NCBI GenBank assembly: GCA_013400115.1
Contig: VXBP01000228.1
Span: forward strand, 649,365 to 713,364
Direction of reading: 5' to 3'
Length of the DNA: 64,000 bases
Source: Rhinopomastus cyanomelas
Taxonomy: Eukaryota > Chordata > Aves > Bucerotiformes > Rhinopomastidae
This document shows, one piece after another, positions 38,756 to 50,099 of the stretch. Each line of letters opens with the position of its first letter. Positions within the stretch are counted from its first letter, which is position 1. Made by a program: the position numbers and the translations under genes. Under the pieces are notes generated by a model. The model was not told where the DNA came from and did not search any database. It saw nothing but the letters and a program-made list of their open reading frames with translations.

Positions 38756-39944
38756 GTGCAACTCTGTACATTTTATACTGGCATTTGCTGTCTGTTTGGC
38801 TCTTTCATGAAATCAGTTTTCATTTCAACAGATTTTCTCCCAATCCCCCTTCTCTGCTGGAGACGGGTCACTGGATAATAAAGCAGCTGCTTTAATTTCG
38901 CTAACTGTAGATGCTCCCCACCAATTCCTTTCTGCCTTTGGCTTCTTTCACCATCTGCTCTACAATTTGCTCCCGGTATTATTTCCTTTAAATGATACTG
39001 TGCTCCACAATTCTGAATCTCACAAACCCAGAACTTAGCATTATCTGTGGTTCCGTGGACTGATTTAATTAGCAGGCAGAAAGTAGTATAGAAGGGCATA
39101 AGTATTCACCATTTCCAAAACGCTCCTTGTGCTGCTGTTGTGAAGCACTTGACAGGATACACCAAGACAAATTGCTTTTGCCTTTATTCAGGATAGTATT
39201 TGTTCACTTGACCAGAGTGAAAACGCTGCAGTTAGACAATAGAAATATCATGAAAGTATTTTATTCATGGTTCTGCCATTTAGAGACTAAAGGTAAGATT
39301 CTCCAAGGTGGTGAGTGGTCTTTGTTTACACGTATTAGCAATTCTCTAGGAGTCGGAATACACAAAGCTACTTCCAGATGACCTCCATCCAAGCTAACCA
39401 ATTCACTAATCATCTTCAATTTAAAATGGAAATGAGTATGAAAAAAGTGTTGCCTTGGCAATTTGTACATCACTGCACTGGAAACACAGCTGCTGAGATT
39501 CCTTTGGAGAACGTGTTTCTCAGTGAGTGTTTTCATCCTTTTTTTCCCACCTATGCGAAGGCCACTACTATCATGCATTTATATCCTTGATAATTCTTGA
39601 GCTGGCATTTATAAAACCACCTGGATATATTCACTTGTGCATTGGAACAGCAAAATCCAGCCTTTTCTTACTGTCCATAAAAACCTGCTCTCTTCTTAAG
39701 ACATAAAACCAGACCATTCCTAGAAGAAGCTAAACACCAGTGCCCTGCAACACAGACCAGAGATTCCTTCCACTCCCGTTTCCAACTTGTCACACTGATC
39801 CTCATTAATTTAATCTGCAACACTGTACATTCCCTCTGAAATATGTTGACAGTGAAATGCTGTTCTGAAAAACATACATGGTCACCCCGTATCAACCAGG
39901 TTGCCTCTTAACCACGTAGAGAGCAGATCCACAAGTAAACTTAA

Positions 39945-40626
39945 GACATTTCCCAGGGATGTTGTGGAGTCTTCTTCTCTGGAGACATTCAAAACCTGCC
40001 TGGATATGTTCCTGCACTACTTGGTCTAGATGATCTTTCAAAGTCCTTCCAATCCCTAATGTTCTGTGATGATCTGTGGCCTAATGGCTGCTGTGGGAGC
40101 TATCATGTGTACTTCAAACACTCCTTGCTATAGGGAAGAGGTGTTGCAGCAGTCACCACCTGCCTGTCACAGGAGGGGAAGATGAGCTGAAGCTCAGCAG
40201 AATTTTTAGAAGGTTCCACATCAACCTAAGAAGGAACTTCTTCACAGTGAGTGTGACGGAGCACTGGAACAGGTTGCCCAGGGAGGTTGTGGACTTTCCT
40301 TCACTGGAGATGTTCAAGATCCGCCTGGATGTGTTCCTGTGTGACTTGGTCTAGGTGATCCTGCTGTGTCAGGGGGATTGGACTAGATGATCTTTCGAGA
40401 TCCCTTCCAATCCGCAGTGATTCTATGATTTAACACAGCAAATGTTTTTACTAGATCAGTCAAGTGAGACATTTTGTACTCCTTGATTTTCCTCACACAA
40501 GATCTAGGAGTTTGAAACATTGAACAACCTGGTCTAGTGAGAGATGTCCCTTCCCATGGCAGGGGGGTTGGAACCAGAAGATATCTAATGTGCCTTCCAA
40601 CCTAAACCATTCTATGATTCTATAAT
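39945..40626 (+). mobile_element. Three CR1 tails in sense orientation
   Basis: 39945-40072 and 40204-40432 are the young type (gtggagtcttcttctctgga; gaaggaacttcttcacagtg); 40522-40626 is another subfamily (aacaacctggtctagtgaga). Confidence 0.85.
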
Positions 40627-41547
40627 GGAGGTACCAGTTTCACTGGCTGAACTTCGTTAGACTTACACGGCAGCATCTTGGTGAACGGGGCACATGACAT
40701 TCCTTATCACTTCTACACGGCTCCCCAGGCTCGTTCCTTCCCAGACTTATCTAATGAGCTACATTGTTCTGTACAGGTCCCATAACTACTGCCCAATTTC
40801 CATCTTCCAGTCAATGAACATAGACTAGATTGTAGATAACTTCTTATTAGCTGGAGATGTTAGGTCTTATCTGGAATTACGCACATGCCTTCAGCGTAAG
40901 CAGTAATTAAATATGAGCTCCAGTCACTGACTAGCCACCACTTCCTCCAGATTCCTCCAAGACTTCTGCCTGACGATTACCATCACATATGGCACTTGGT
41001 TTGCACTGCTTTATCAACAAAATCCAGGCCCAGATCCAACCGTTCGTGCAGGTGCCACATGCTGCAAGGAGTGACAGACACTTGGCTTGGTTTTCACAAT
41101 AGCTGGCAGGCTGAGTAAGTCATGTACAGCTCAGCCAGGGAAAAACACGTTTCAAGTGCTCTTTCTGAAACCACATCTTCTCTCAGGCAATGCACGTATC
41201 TGAAGACCACAAATTGGTTTCTTACATGGACTGCAGATTCAACCCAAATTACTTCCTGCCCTTAGGCACTTGAATCACTTCTTGCGTAAGGATGACAGTT
41301 GCTCTTATACAGTTGCCTGAGCGGGTGATTATGCAGCCCCTGTCCTGTAGACAGCAATGTAGTGACTTGAGGGCTCGCCCAGGAACTGAAAGACCCGGAT
41401 TGTGACAGAGTTGTGACCCATAACCTCCAGAGAGCAGAAGAGCACCTGGGATTTACACGATGGACAAATCCATTTCAGAGAAAAAGATGAATGACTTGAT
41501 TATCATCATCCCATCCTTTTCCTCCAGACAGTTTGGCCATAGTTTCT

Positions 41548-42033
41548 CTGAACCACAGAACATTAAGGATTGGAAGGGACTTCAAAAGTTCATCTAGTCC
41601 AATCCCTCTTCCACAGCAGGATCACCTAGATCCAGTCACACAGGAACACTCTGCTTTAAGCGGATCACAGTAGTGTCAGCAGATGCCAGTTGTAGTCCAA
41701 GCATGCCAGTCAGTGAAAGAGCTTGGTAGGGAGATACCTAATCTGTTAATCCCACATGGCTTGAGAGGACATTCCTTAGTCAGAGTAGTAGAGGGTAAAC
41801 AGATTTTGAGTAGCTCCACTAGGAAAAGCGAAGGGATGCTCAGTCACCTATGCAATTCTTAAGTTGTAGCAAACTTTTGTCTTACTAGCCCTTTTAAAAG
41901 AAGCTAGCCTGCCCACTGTAAAAGTAAAAGGCTGAGTTATAGGAAAATAGAGGTGGTCCTGCTCTGGCAGGGGGATTGGACTAGATGATCTTTTGAGGTC
42001 CCTTCCAATCCTTGATGTTCTGTGATTCTGTGA
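41548..42033. mobile_element. Two short CR1 pieces in opposite orientation
   Basis: 41548-41652 is antisense, 41952-42033 is sense; both are only 3' ends. Confidence 0.85.
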
Positions 42034-44001
42034 CACACAGAAGGATTTGCTTCCCAGGGCATGTACATCAGGCAGATAACAACCATAGCTGGTGGCTCCC
42101 AGCAAGTGACACAGAGCTGTGAAATCATGCTCCTGTTCTGAACTTCCCCACAGAGGAGGCTCAGCCCATCGTGTGTAACAGGAGTTTACAATAGATAACC
42201 AGCCACCTCAGGTGAGCACTTCTTGCTGACTGTTGGGAGTGTTACGTACATCAACCCCGCTGGGTTCTTCAAACCCATAACAAAACTCTGAGAGGTGGAA
42301 TTGTTGATGAGCTAAATACAGTGAGAGACAAGAGAAGGCAGCATCTGTTATGTCCAGCAATAAGGGCATCAATCTTACAAAGGTTCTCATTCATCCACAC
42401 TAAGCCTATAATTAGGTGCCATGTGGGCAGGTCCGCACCCACCTTCATGGGACTGATTCCAAGTAAAAAGAGCCAGTAGCAACCAGGATTTGACAGGAGC
42501 TGGATGATCAGAGCAGCAGCCCTTCCTGCATTCAGAGTGGTAAGTGGCTGAAATCTTGATGGGTTTTGGGCTGGTTGGAGCTGGAGGACTGTAAGGACTC
42601 CTGCTTAAAGAAACCCCAAGAGGACAGGCTGTATCGTGTGGTCCATGTCAACAGGCAAAGATCAAACAGCAGCACTCAGGGAGATCTTGAGGAGAACCTG
42701 GCAGCAGCTACAAGGCTTAAAAGGTTTCAATTCCAGGAAATCCCAGTAGGAGATGAGAATTTCTGGACTGTGATAAAGTAGTGCTGCTAGGAAAACAGGG
42801 TGGATTCAGTGGGGCTGAGGTGGCTTAAGGCTGAATGCTTCCCTAATGTTTTTAAAGGAAGAACAAAAGATGATGGTACTTTGCACAAGAAATTTGAGTT
42901 ATGTTTGTTTGGGCTTTTTTAAAAGGAAAATACATGAGAACATGTAACAGCTGGAATGAAAAAGGAGGATAAATGAGGCTACACAATCCGACAGCATTAG
43001 GAGGGCTGCAAATTTAAAGGGAGAATGAAGGGGGGAAGAATTACAGAGCAGTTATATAAAAGAAAAAGTCAAATAAGATGTGTTTGGGTAGACAACTGTG
43101 TACAGAGAAAGTTGGAAGTTGCCATCAGCAAGAGCTATTTGACACTTCAGAAATGGCAAAAGAGAAACAGTTCTGGGTCTTAGCATTGATCAAATTTAAG
43201 AGTATCCTCCCAAAGAGAGAGAAGAGGCCAGACAGCAGCTGCAAGTTGGATAAAGGCTCTTTAGTTAGTATAGAACTGGCACAGCCACCTCCCAGCACTG
43301 AATCATGTTTGGTTGGTTGGTTTAGTTTTTTTTAATGATACCTGTAGCTGGATTAAATTATTATAATTGTCTCTGTAAATCTAAATATATGAATACCAGT
43401 GTAGGTATTCATATACCTACAATAAGGTAAAAACCTTATTATTTAGGAAATAGGAGCAAATACTGCACCAAGTCCTGAAGTGGAAAATGAAGGACTTGAT
43501 CTTTGACAGGTTTTCTTTACTATTGTCTTGCAATTTCTTTACATTGTTCACCATTTCTAAGGAGCAGACCTAAACTTAAAAGCCTTACGATAAACAAATG
43601 CGTGTACAACTTCTAGTTGCAGCACTTCCTACGTGAAGTGACTCAAGAAATGCATTTGCATCACTATTCTGAGTGATTGTTTCAGGCTAATGCCCTAGTT
43701 CCCTGTCTCAGATTCAGTTCAAGAGGTCAGGAGATAATGCAGAAAGCTCTGTAACCCACATCAGACAACATGGGCGAGCCCTGTCTCGCTTTGACTGCTA
43801 TCTTGTAGTGGGTGGTCTGGAGAAAGAAGTCTACAAGATGCTTCACTACAAAATTAATCAATCTAATGTCAAATTTGCAGACTCCAGAGCTATTCAGTTA
43901 AGATAATCTTTTACTTAACTGTACAGAAAAGCTGGTGAGCTGGTAGGAAGCAGGCTGGTTGCTGCAAAGTTTCCCTCTTATTTATTATTACTTGTTTCAA
44001 G
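42034..44001. other. Intergenic DNA
   Basis: No gene. Holds the double hairpin at 43386-43440. Confidence 0.55.
43386..43440. repeat. Two adjacent perfect hairpins
   Basis: Arms 43386-43397 and 43404-43415 (tatatgaatacc / its complement) enclose a 6-nt loop; arms 43421-43428 and 43433-43440 (aataaggt / accttatt) enclose aaaa. No known element recognised. Confidence 0.7.
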
Positions 44002-44330
44002 AATCATGGAATGTATTGAGTCGGAAGGGACCTCTGAAGGTCATTTTGTCCAACAAGCACAACCGGGCTATCTCTAACAGGAGCAGATTGCTCAGAGCCC
44101 CACCAAGCCTGACCCTGAATACCTCCAGGGATGGAGCATCCACCACTTCTCTGGGCAACCTGTTCCAGGGATCCATCACCCTCAGATTAAAGAACTTTTT
44201 CCTAATGTCCGGCCTAAATCTAACCTTTTCCAGCTTAAAACCATCCCCCCTATTCCTATTGTAACCTGCTCCCTTGTGAACAGTTCTCCCCCAGCCTTCT
44301 AAAAGGGCTCTTTCAAGTGTTTGGTTTGTA
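44002..44330 (-). mobile_element. CR1, older subfamily
   Basis: tcatggaatgtattgagtcg onward; minus strand MDPWNRLPREVVDAPSLEVF is the ORF2 end. Confidence 0.85.
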
Positions 44331-46803
44331 CTAAAGAGCCTTCATCCAGAGTCCTACTAGGGGCTATCTGTGGAGAGAAGCTGGAGGTTAAGACTTGTCT
44401 GTTACGGCAATTGACCTGCTACCTGAACGGGCACGCGGCATCACCAGCACGTTGTGCTCTACTGGGCACAGCAGCTGCCAGCATCTGATAACCTGGACAA
44501 AGACGAGCCTGAGCTAGCAAAAGGGGCCAGGGGCCAGAAATGCTGGCATTGTTTGTAAAGAATGTCCTGAATAACAAAACTACCTCCAAAGATTACACCC
44601 AACATTAAAAAGAATTACAGTGTTCTTTCAGATATTTGCATGTGAGTAAACACAGGAACACTCCTCTTCCTGAGACCTAAAGACACTGCTGTAATTTAGG
44701 GTATGGGGTTGCTGTCCAGCAGCTTGGGTGCACAGCTCGCATGAGTTCTCTAAATGCTTCAGGCTCAAAGCCAAGCACGAATCTCCTGAGAGAACAGGAA
44801 ATTCAACCTGTATGTTACAAGTTAAATCATCAAAGCTCTATACCCAAAGTTTAGTTACAAACTCTGGATGGCTCCTTCTCCTTGCTGTTGCCTTTACACC
44901 ACTGAATGAACGATGTGCTAAGCTACTGAAAAATACGAAAGGCTAAAATTAGACATTAGATGACATTAGACACTGGAAGATAGAACTGACAAAAATATTA
45001 TCTGTTTAGGACAGAGCCAGTGCAGGAAATGCTGGAAGTGTGGTTGGATTTGTAGGGCAAGAAAAGACAGAAAATATCCTCTAAATGGTGACAGTTACAA
45101 AGCTATGAAGGTAAATAACTCAAACTTCAGTACAGAAGAGGAACAGCAGACATGAAAATTGGGAAGACTGCATAAGACTGAAGGGTGGGATGAAGAAGGA
45201 GAAGGTGTTGTCTAGGTCATTGGACCTTCTTCATGCCACTTTTCACTATTGCATTAAAAAGTGATAGAACTCCATCCCAGAACTAGCTATGCTTTTTCAC
45301 CTGTTGCTCTGGGGGGGTGCCTATCTCAGGACAAAACACGGAACTTCATTTTCTCATGGCTACTTCTTGTTCTGCCACTAGCACTTCAGTGCTCTGCTTC
45401 TGGTTTCAGGGTACGTATTTGGGGAACAACCGTTTACACTCTGAGCTTCATACTCCCAGTCCTAAAAGTCCTCTTCTCCTTACTCCTCCTTGCTCTGTAT
45501 TCCCTATTTTGCGTTCTTACGGTGATCCAAGAAGACTTCTCCTCAATCTTCACGTTCTCAATAATCCTCTGGAACTGTGCATGCAGCACTGTTTAAACTT
45601 CTGAACTCTTTGAACAGTTCCTCCACCTATGCCATAAATTCAGCACATGTATGGAAAATACTACTCTGCAAACTGTGCACATAGAAGCAAGGACTAACAA
45701 GTCTCTTGGCACCTCAAAAACCACTAGCAACCCATTGGCAAGGCTTCAAAGGCCCTTTTGGTCATTGCTTCCTCAGATGCTCACCTGCATTCTGTGGTTA
45801 TGACACGCAGCACTTACTTTCTCAAGCATAAAAAAATAATCCAGCATCCACCACCTGCACGTGTCACTTACTAATCCCCTACTCTGGATGTCAATAGTTT
45901 TTCAGTGTGAGCTCACGTCCAGCTACAGCAGTGTTGAAAGTTGGCGTGAGGTGTAACGCCAGAAGCCGATTCCTCCAAAACCCTAATCAGTGCTGATCTG
46001 TCATGAGCAGTGAGTAACTACAGAGTCAAAAAAAGAGCTTGATCACAGCTTGATCATGGTGTGATGCAATGGCACACAGTAGCAAGCAGTGCGTCTGTAA
46101 ATCCAGGAGCTGCCTTCTAGCTCTTTGCGTTATAGTCTGAGATGCAATAATGACTCAATTTTTAATCTACTTAATCCATGTGTTTAATTTTTAATCTACT
46201 TAACTGTGTAATACAATGTGTGTGTACTTTTCTCAACCAAAATATCAAGTAGCAGAGCAAATCTTATTAAAATCTGAGTATCATGTTATTCACGATATTG
46301 ATCTTGTAAGAATTTCACGCTAGTTAGTCACGTTGTGTCACTGAATTTGATTACACAACTTAATCTTCCAGCAGCTTTTCACAACTTTGCTGGCATGGCA
46401 GCATGTCCTGGAAGAGTGTCCTGCCTCTGACTGATACTAGACTGAAACTCCACAGGCCTGAAATTCTTCAGATCATTCTTCCAGTTTTTTTAACACATCA
46501 GTTTTTCTCAAAGCCACAGCTCTGGAATTTTCTTACTAATCAATAATTTAACAAAAAGTTGTCGATAGTGTTCCAGCAGCTGTTCTATAGCAGATCTAGG
46601 ATTATTGTCTGAACAGGCTGCCACCATGAATACTTCTTGGGTGCTGTGAGTAACATCACCTAGTTTGGGCAAACAGAGAAAAAGGAATCATGACTATTCC
46701 ACGTCAGCTGCACGATGCCTTTTGCCCTGTTCTACCTGGTAATGGACCAAACCTATTGCACGTTTAGAATCCTTTCATGTGTTAAATGTTCCCTCTTCAC
46801 TCA
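44331..46803. other. Intergenic DNA
   Basis: No gene recognised. A short partial repeat (aatttttaatctacttaa twice) is at about 46157-46205. Confidence 0.55.
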
Positions 46804-47262
46804 TCACAGAGTCACAGAACATTAGGGATAGGAAGGGGCCTCGAAAGATCATCTAGTGCAATTCCCCTGCCACAGCAGGGTCACCTAGACCAAGTCACAC
46901 CGGAACCACATCCAGGCAGGTTTTAAAATGTCTCCAGAGAAGGAGACTCCACAACCTCCCTGGGCAGCCCCTTCCAGTGCTCTGTCACCCTCACTGTGAA
47001 GAAGTTCCTTCTCAGGTTGATGTGGAACCTCCTGTGTTCCAGCTGACACGCGTTGCCCCTTGTCCTGTCATTAGATGACACCGAACAGAGCCTGTTACAT
47101 ACCCTTCATCTATGTAAAGACAATGAGGTCACCCTCAGTCTCCTCTTCTCCAGGCTAAAGAGACCCAGCTCCCTCAGCCTTTCCTCATAGGGGAGATGTT
47201 CCCTCCCTTCACCATCTTTGTGGCTCTGCACTGGACTCTCTCCAGCAGTTCTGTGTCCTTCA
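46804..47262 (-). mobile_element. CR1, antisense
   Basis: Young type of about 460 bp, from gtcacagaacattagggata to ctctccagcagttctgtgtc. Confidence 0.92.
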
Positions 47263-48840
47263 TGTGCTAATCCTACTCTCTTCTGAAACCTGTGTGACTT
47301 GTAGCTGTTAATTCCCTGGTACCAGTATCTCCCTCTGTCGTGTCTTTGCATCCTTTCAGCCTCTTTCGCTTTGCCAAGGTGCCCATGGATTTGTAACCTC
47401 TTTTCTATTACTTTACCAGCAGAAAGATACCCAAACTTCTGTAAAGGAAACAGTGGCCATTTGCATCCTGCTACTGCTCACAGGGGAAAGACGTAAGAAG
47501 GGTGAGAAGAGAATGGTGAGTAAAACCCTTAGCAGTCAGGTAAACAGCGTATCTTGTTTAAATGTAAAAAATAAATCTACTTACTGCTGTGAAATTATTA
47601 GGTTAATAACACTGATAATTAAAACCCCTGAGATTTGGGCTTGCCTCTCATGCATGTACTGTGTGTGCATGTTTGTGCACGTGTCCTGAGTGTGTGGGTA
47701 CATGTGTGGGACTTCAAAGTGCACTCTTGGCTGTCATTAAGCACTTTCTCATATCTCACAAATCATCTACTAGTGGCTTATAACGCTGAACTGAGCAGCA
47801 GCATCTGGAAGGTGACTTGACGGCCTGTTGTGAAGGACAACTCTTGCTCCAGTGCAGATTTTACACACGAAGATGCCAGTCTGCATCTCTGTGTCTTTGT
47901 ATTGATTTTTTTTTTTCTGAGCTAAACAGTAATTTGGAAATATTTAGTGCTGGTCTTGCTTCAGAAGCCCGTGTCCTCTGCCCGCTGAGCTTGACAACTG
48001 AGCTCCGCATTCAGCAGCCAGCAATACTGGCTAGGCTGAGATCACATGCACCAACAAGTCATTCCAGTTTCTCTTGTTTGGCACCAAGCCTCTCTTAAAT
48101 GCCCAGTGAAAGACTTTTCCCCCATCAAACCGTGTGCAGCTTCAACTCTTTTCATAAAGACATAATTTCTTAATCACCGTGCGATCTCTTTATCATGTAG
48201 TTAGCAAAGACTAACGCAGGAAAGCTACCCTCAAAAAACCAGTCTGCTACCCAAACTACACCTCTGTAATAACAGATTGATTCAACGTTCCACAAAAATA
48301 CCCCAAAAAGCCTCTGCATCTTCTAATATTTCCCCAGCTACGTGCTTGCTTCTATTCTCTGCCTTGAGAGGGAGAATCTCTGAAGGGAAGGTACCGATCA
48401 CTTGTATTTGGCAACAACCTCCCACACTTTCTGGAATCATTATTCATTAGCTGCCTTTCAGATTTGGAGTCTGGAAAGAAATTCTAGTGTCCTTCCCACT
48501 CTAGAGTTCCTGACACGGGCTCTACATGTCTAGAGCATGAGCTCTCCATGGAATACACATAAATCCCACCAAGGTCTCCAATTCATTGATGAGCCTCATC
48601 ATCTGTGATTTTCCTGCCCTGTCATCAGGTTGTCACCATGCTGAAGGGTACTTCTCGCAGATATTCCTGCTGCCTGGAGTTGCTCCTTTTGGCTAACATT
48701 TAAGGCTTCTCTGTTCTTGTCTATCACCAGCTGCCTGGAGTAACTCATGATCCTTTTCCCTCCCACTCTTACTCACTGCCAGAACTCCTCTCTGCTTTCC
48801 ACTCTCCTTGAGCATCCAGTCTTCTTCTCAGTTAACTGCA
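47263..48840. other. Intergenic DNA, candidate upstream region of gene B
   Basis: TG-rich run at about 47655-47710. No promoter or first exon of gene B could be placed. Confidence 0.45.
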
Positions 48841-49990
48841 TCATAGAATCATTAGGGATTGGAAGGGACCTCAAAAGATCATCTAGTCCAATCACCCTGA
48901 CACAGCAGGATCACCTCACTGGAGAAGCCATGGAATCAGAATCACTCAGGGTTGGAAGGAACCATCATCCAGTTCCAACACCCCCAGCACAGGCAGGGAC
49001 ACCCCATCCTAGATCACGCTGGCCAGAGCCTCATCCAGCCTGGCCTTAAACACCTCCAGGGATGGGGCTTCCACCACCTCCCTGGGCAACCCATTCCAGG
49101 CTCTCACCACTCTCAAGGTGAAGAACTTCCTCCTCACATCCACTCTAAATCTACCCATCTCCAGCTCTGCTCCATTCCCTCTAGTCCTGTCGCTACCTGA
49201 CATCCTAAATAGTCCGTCCCCAGCCTTTTTGTAGCCCCCTTCATATACTGGAAGGCCACAAGAAGGTCACCTTGGAGCCTTCTCTTCTCCAGACTGAACA
49301 GCCCCAATTCCCTCAGTCTATCTTCATAGCAGAGGCGCTCCAGCCCTCTGATCATCCTCGTGGCCCTCCTCTGCACTCGCTCCAGCATCTCCACGTCCTT
49401 CTTGTAATAAGGGCACCAGAACTGGACGCAGTGCTCCAGGTGGGGTCTCACCAGAGCGGAGTAGAGTGGGAGACTCACCTCCCTCGACCTGCTGGCCGCA
49501 CTTCTCCTGACGCAGCCCAGGATCCAGTTGGCCTTCTGGGCTGCAAGTGCCCACTGCTGGCTCATGTTGAGGTTTTCATCCACAAGCACCCCCAAGTCCC
49601 TCTCCTCAGGGCTCTGCAGTCAGTCACTGTCCAGCCTGTATTTGTGCTTAGGATTGCCTCGACCCAGATGCAGGACCTTACACTTGGTCTTGTTGAGGTT
49701 GGACTTGTGTCCACCTCTCCAGCCTGTCCAGGTCCCTCTGGATGGCATCCCTGCCCTCCAGCGTGAAATGCAATGAACAGCAAAACTGACTGGAGGGGAA
49801 GGATCATCTCTGTGATCCTCCTGACAACACTCCTCATGCAGCCCAGGACGCTGTGGCTGCCGTCAATGCAGGGCTGTGTTGCTGGCCTGTGGTCAGTCAG
49901 TATCCACCAGACCTCTCAGATCTCATTCTGCAAAGCTTCTCTCTGGCTGATGGCTCTCTGGTGCATGATGCTGCTACTCTTCACATTGCA
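48841..49990 (-). mobile_element. CR1 cluster ending just upstream of gene B exon 1
   Basis: 48841-48918 is a young 3' end next to a long older copy (48932 to about 49770) whose minus strand reads MGVLVDENLNMSQQWALAAQ ... RPHLEHCVQFW; a further RT-like fragment runs to about 49990, only some 60 nt before the acceptor of gene B exon 1. Confidence 0.88.
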
Positions 49991-50050
49991 CTGTTTTAAT
50001 GGACAAAGCACTGAATAAAGTGCTGAACTTACATATTCAATTTGTTTTAG

Positions 50051-50099
50051 GTGGTTGGAATGTGGATGATTGCATTTTCTTTCCTTGGATCAGTAGCAG
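50051..50099 (+). CDS. Gene B exon 1: 9 nt of 5' UTR, start codon and signal peptide
   Basis: A ttttag acceptor at 50050 precedes 9 non-coding bases and ATG at 50060. Encodes MWMIAFSFLGSVA plus one base of G14, a short hydrophobic signal peptide ending just before KEVC. Donor CAG|gtgaga, phase 1. The acceptor implies a non-coding exon further upstream. Confidence 0.85.

Noticed and set aside
49134..49595. 153-codon open frame on the minus strand as a gene
   Set aside because: It is the decayed C-terminal part of CR1 ORF2, not a host gene.
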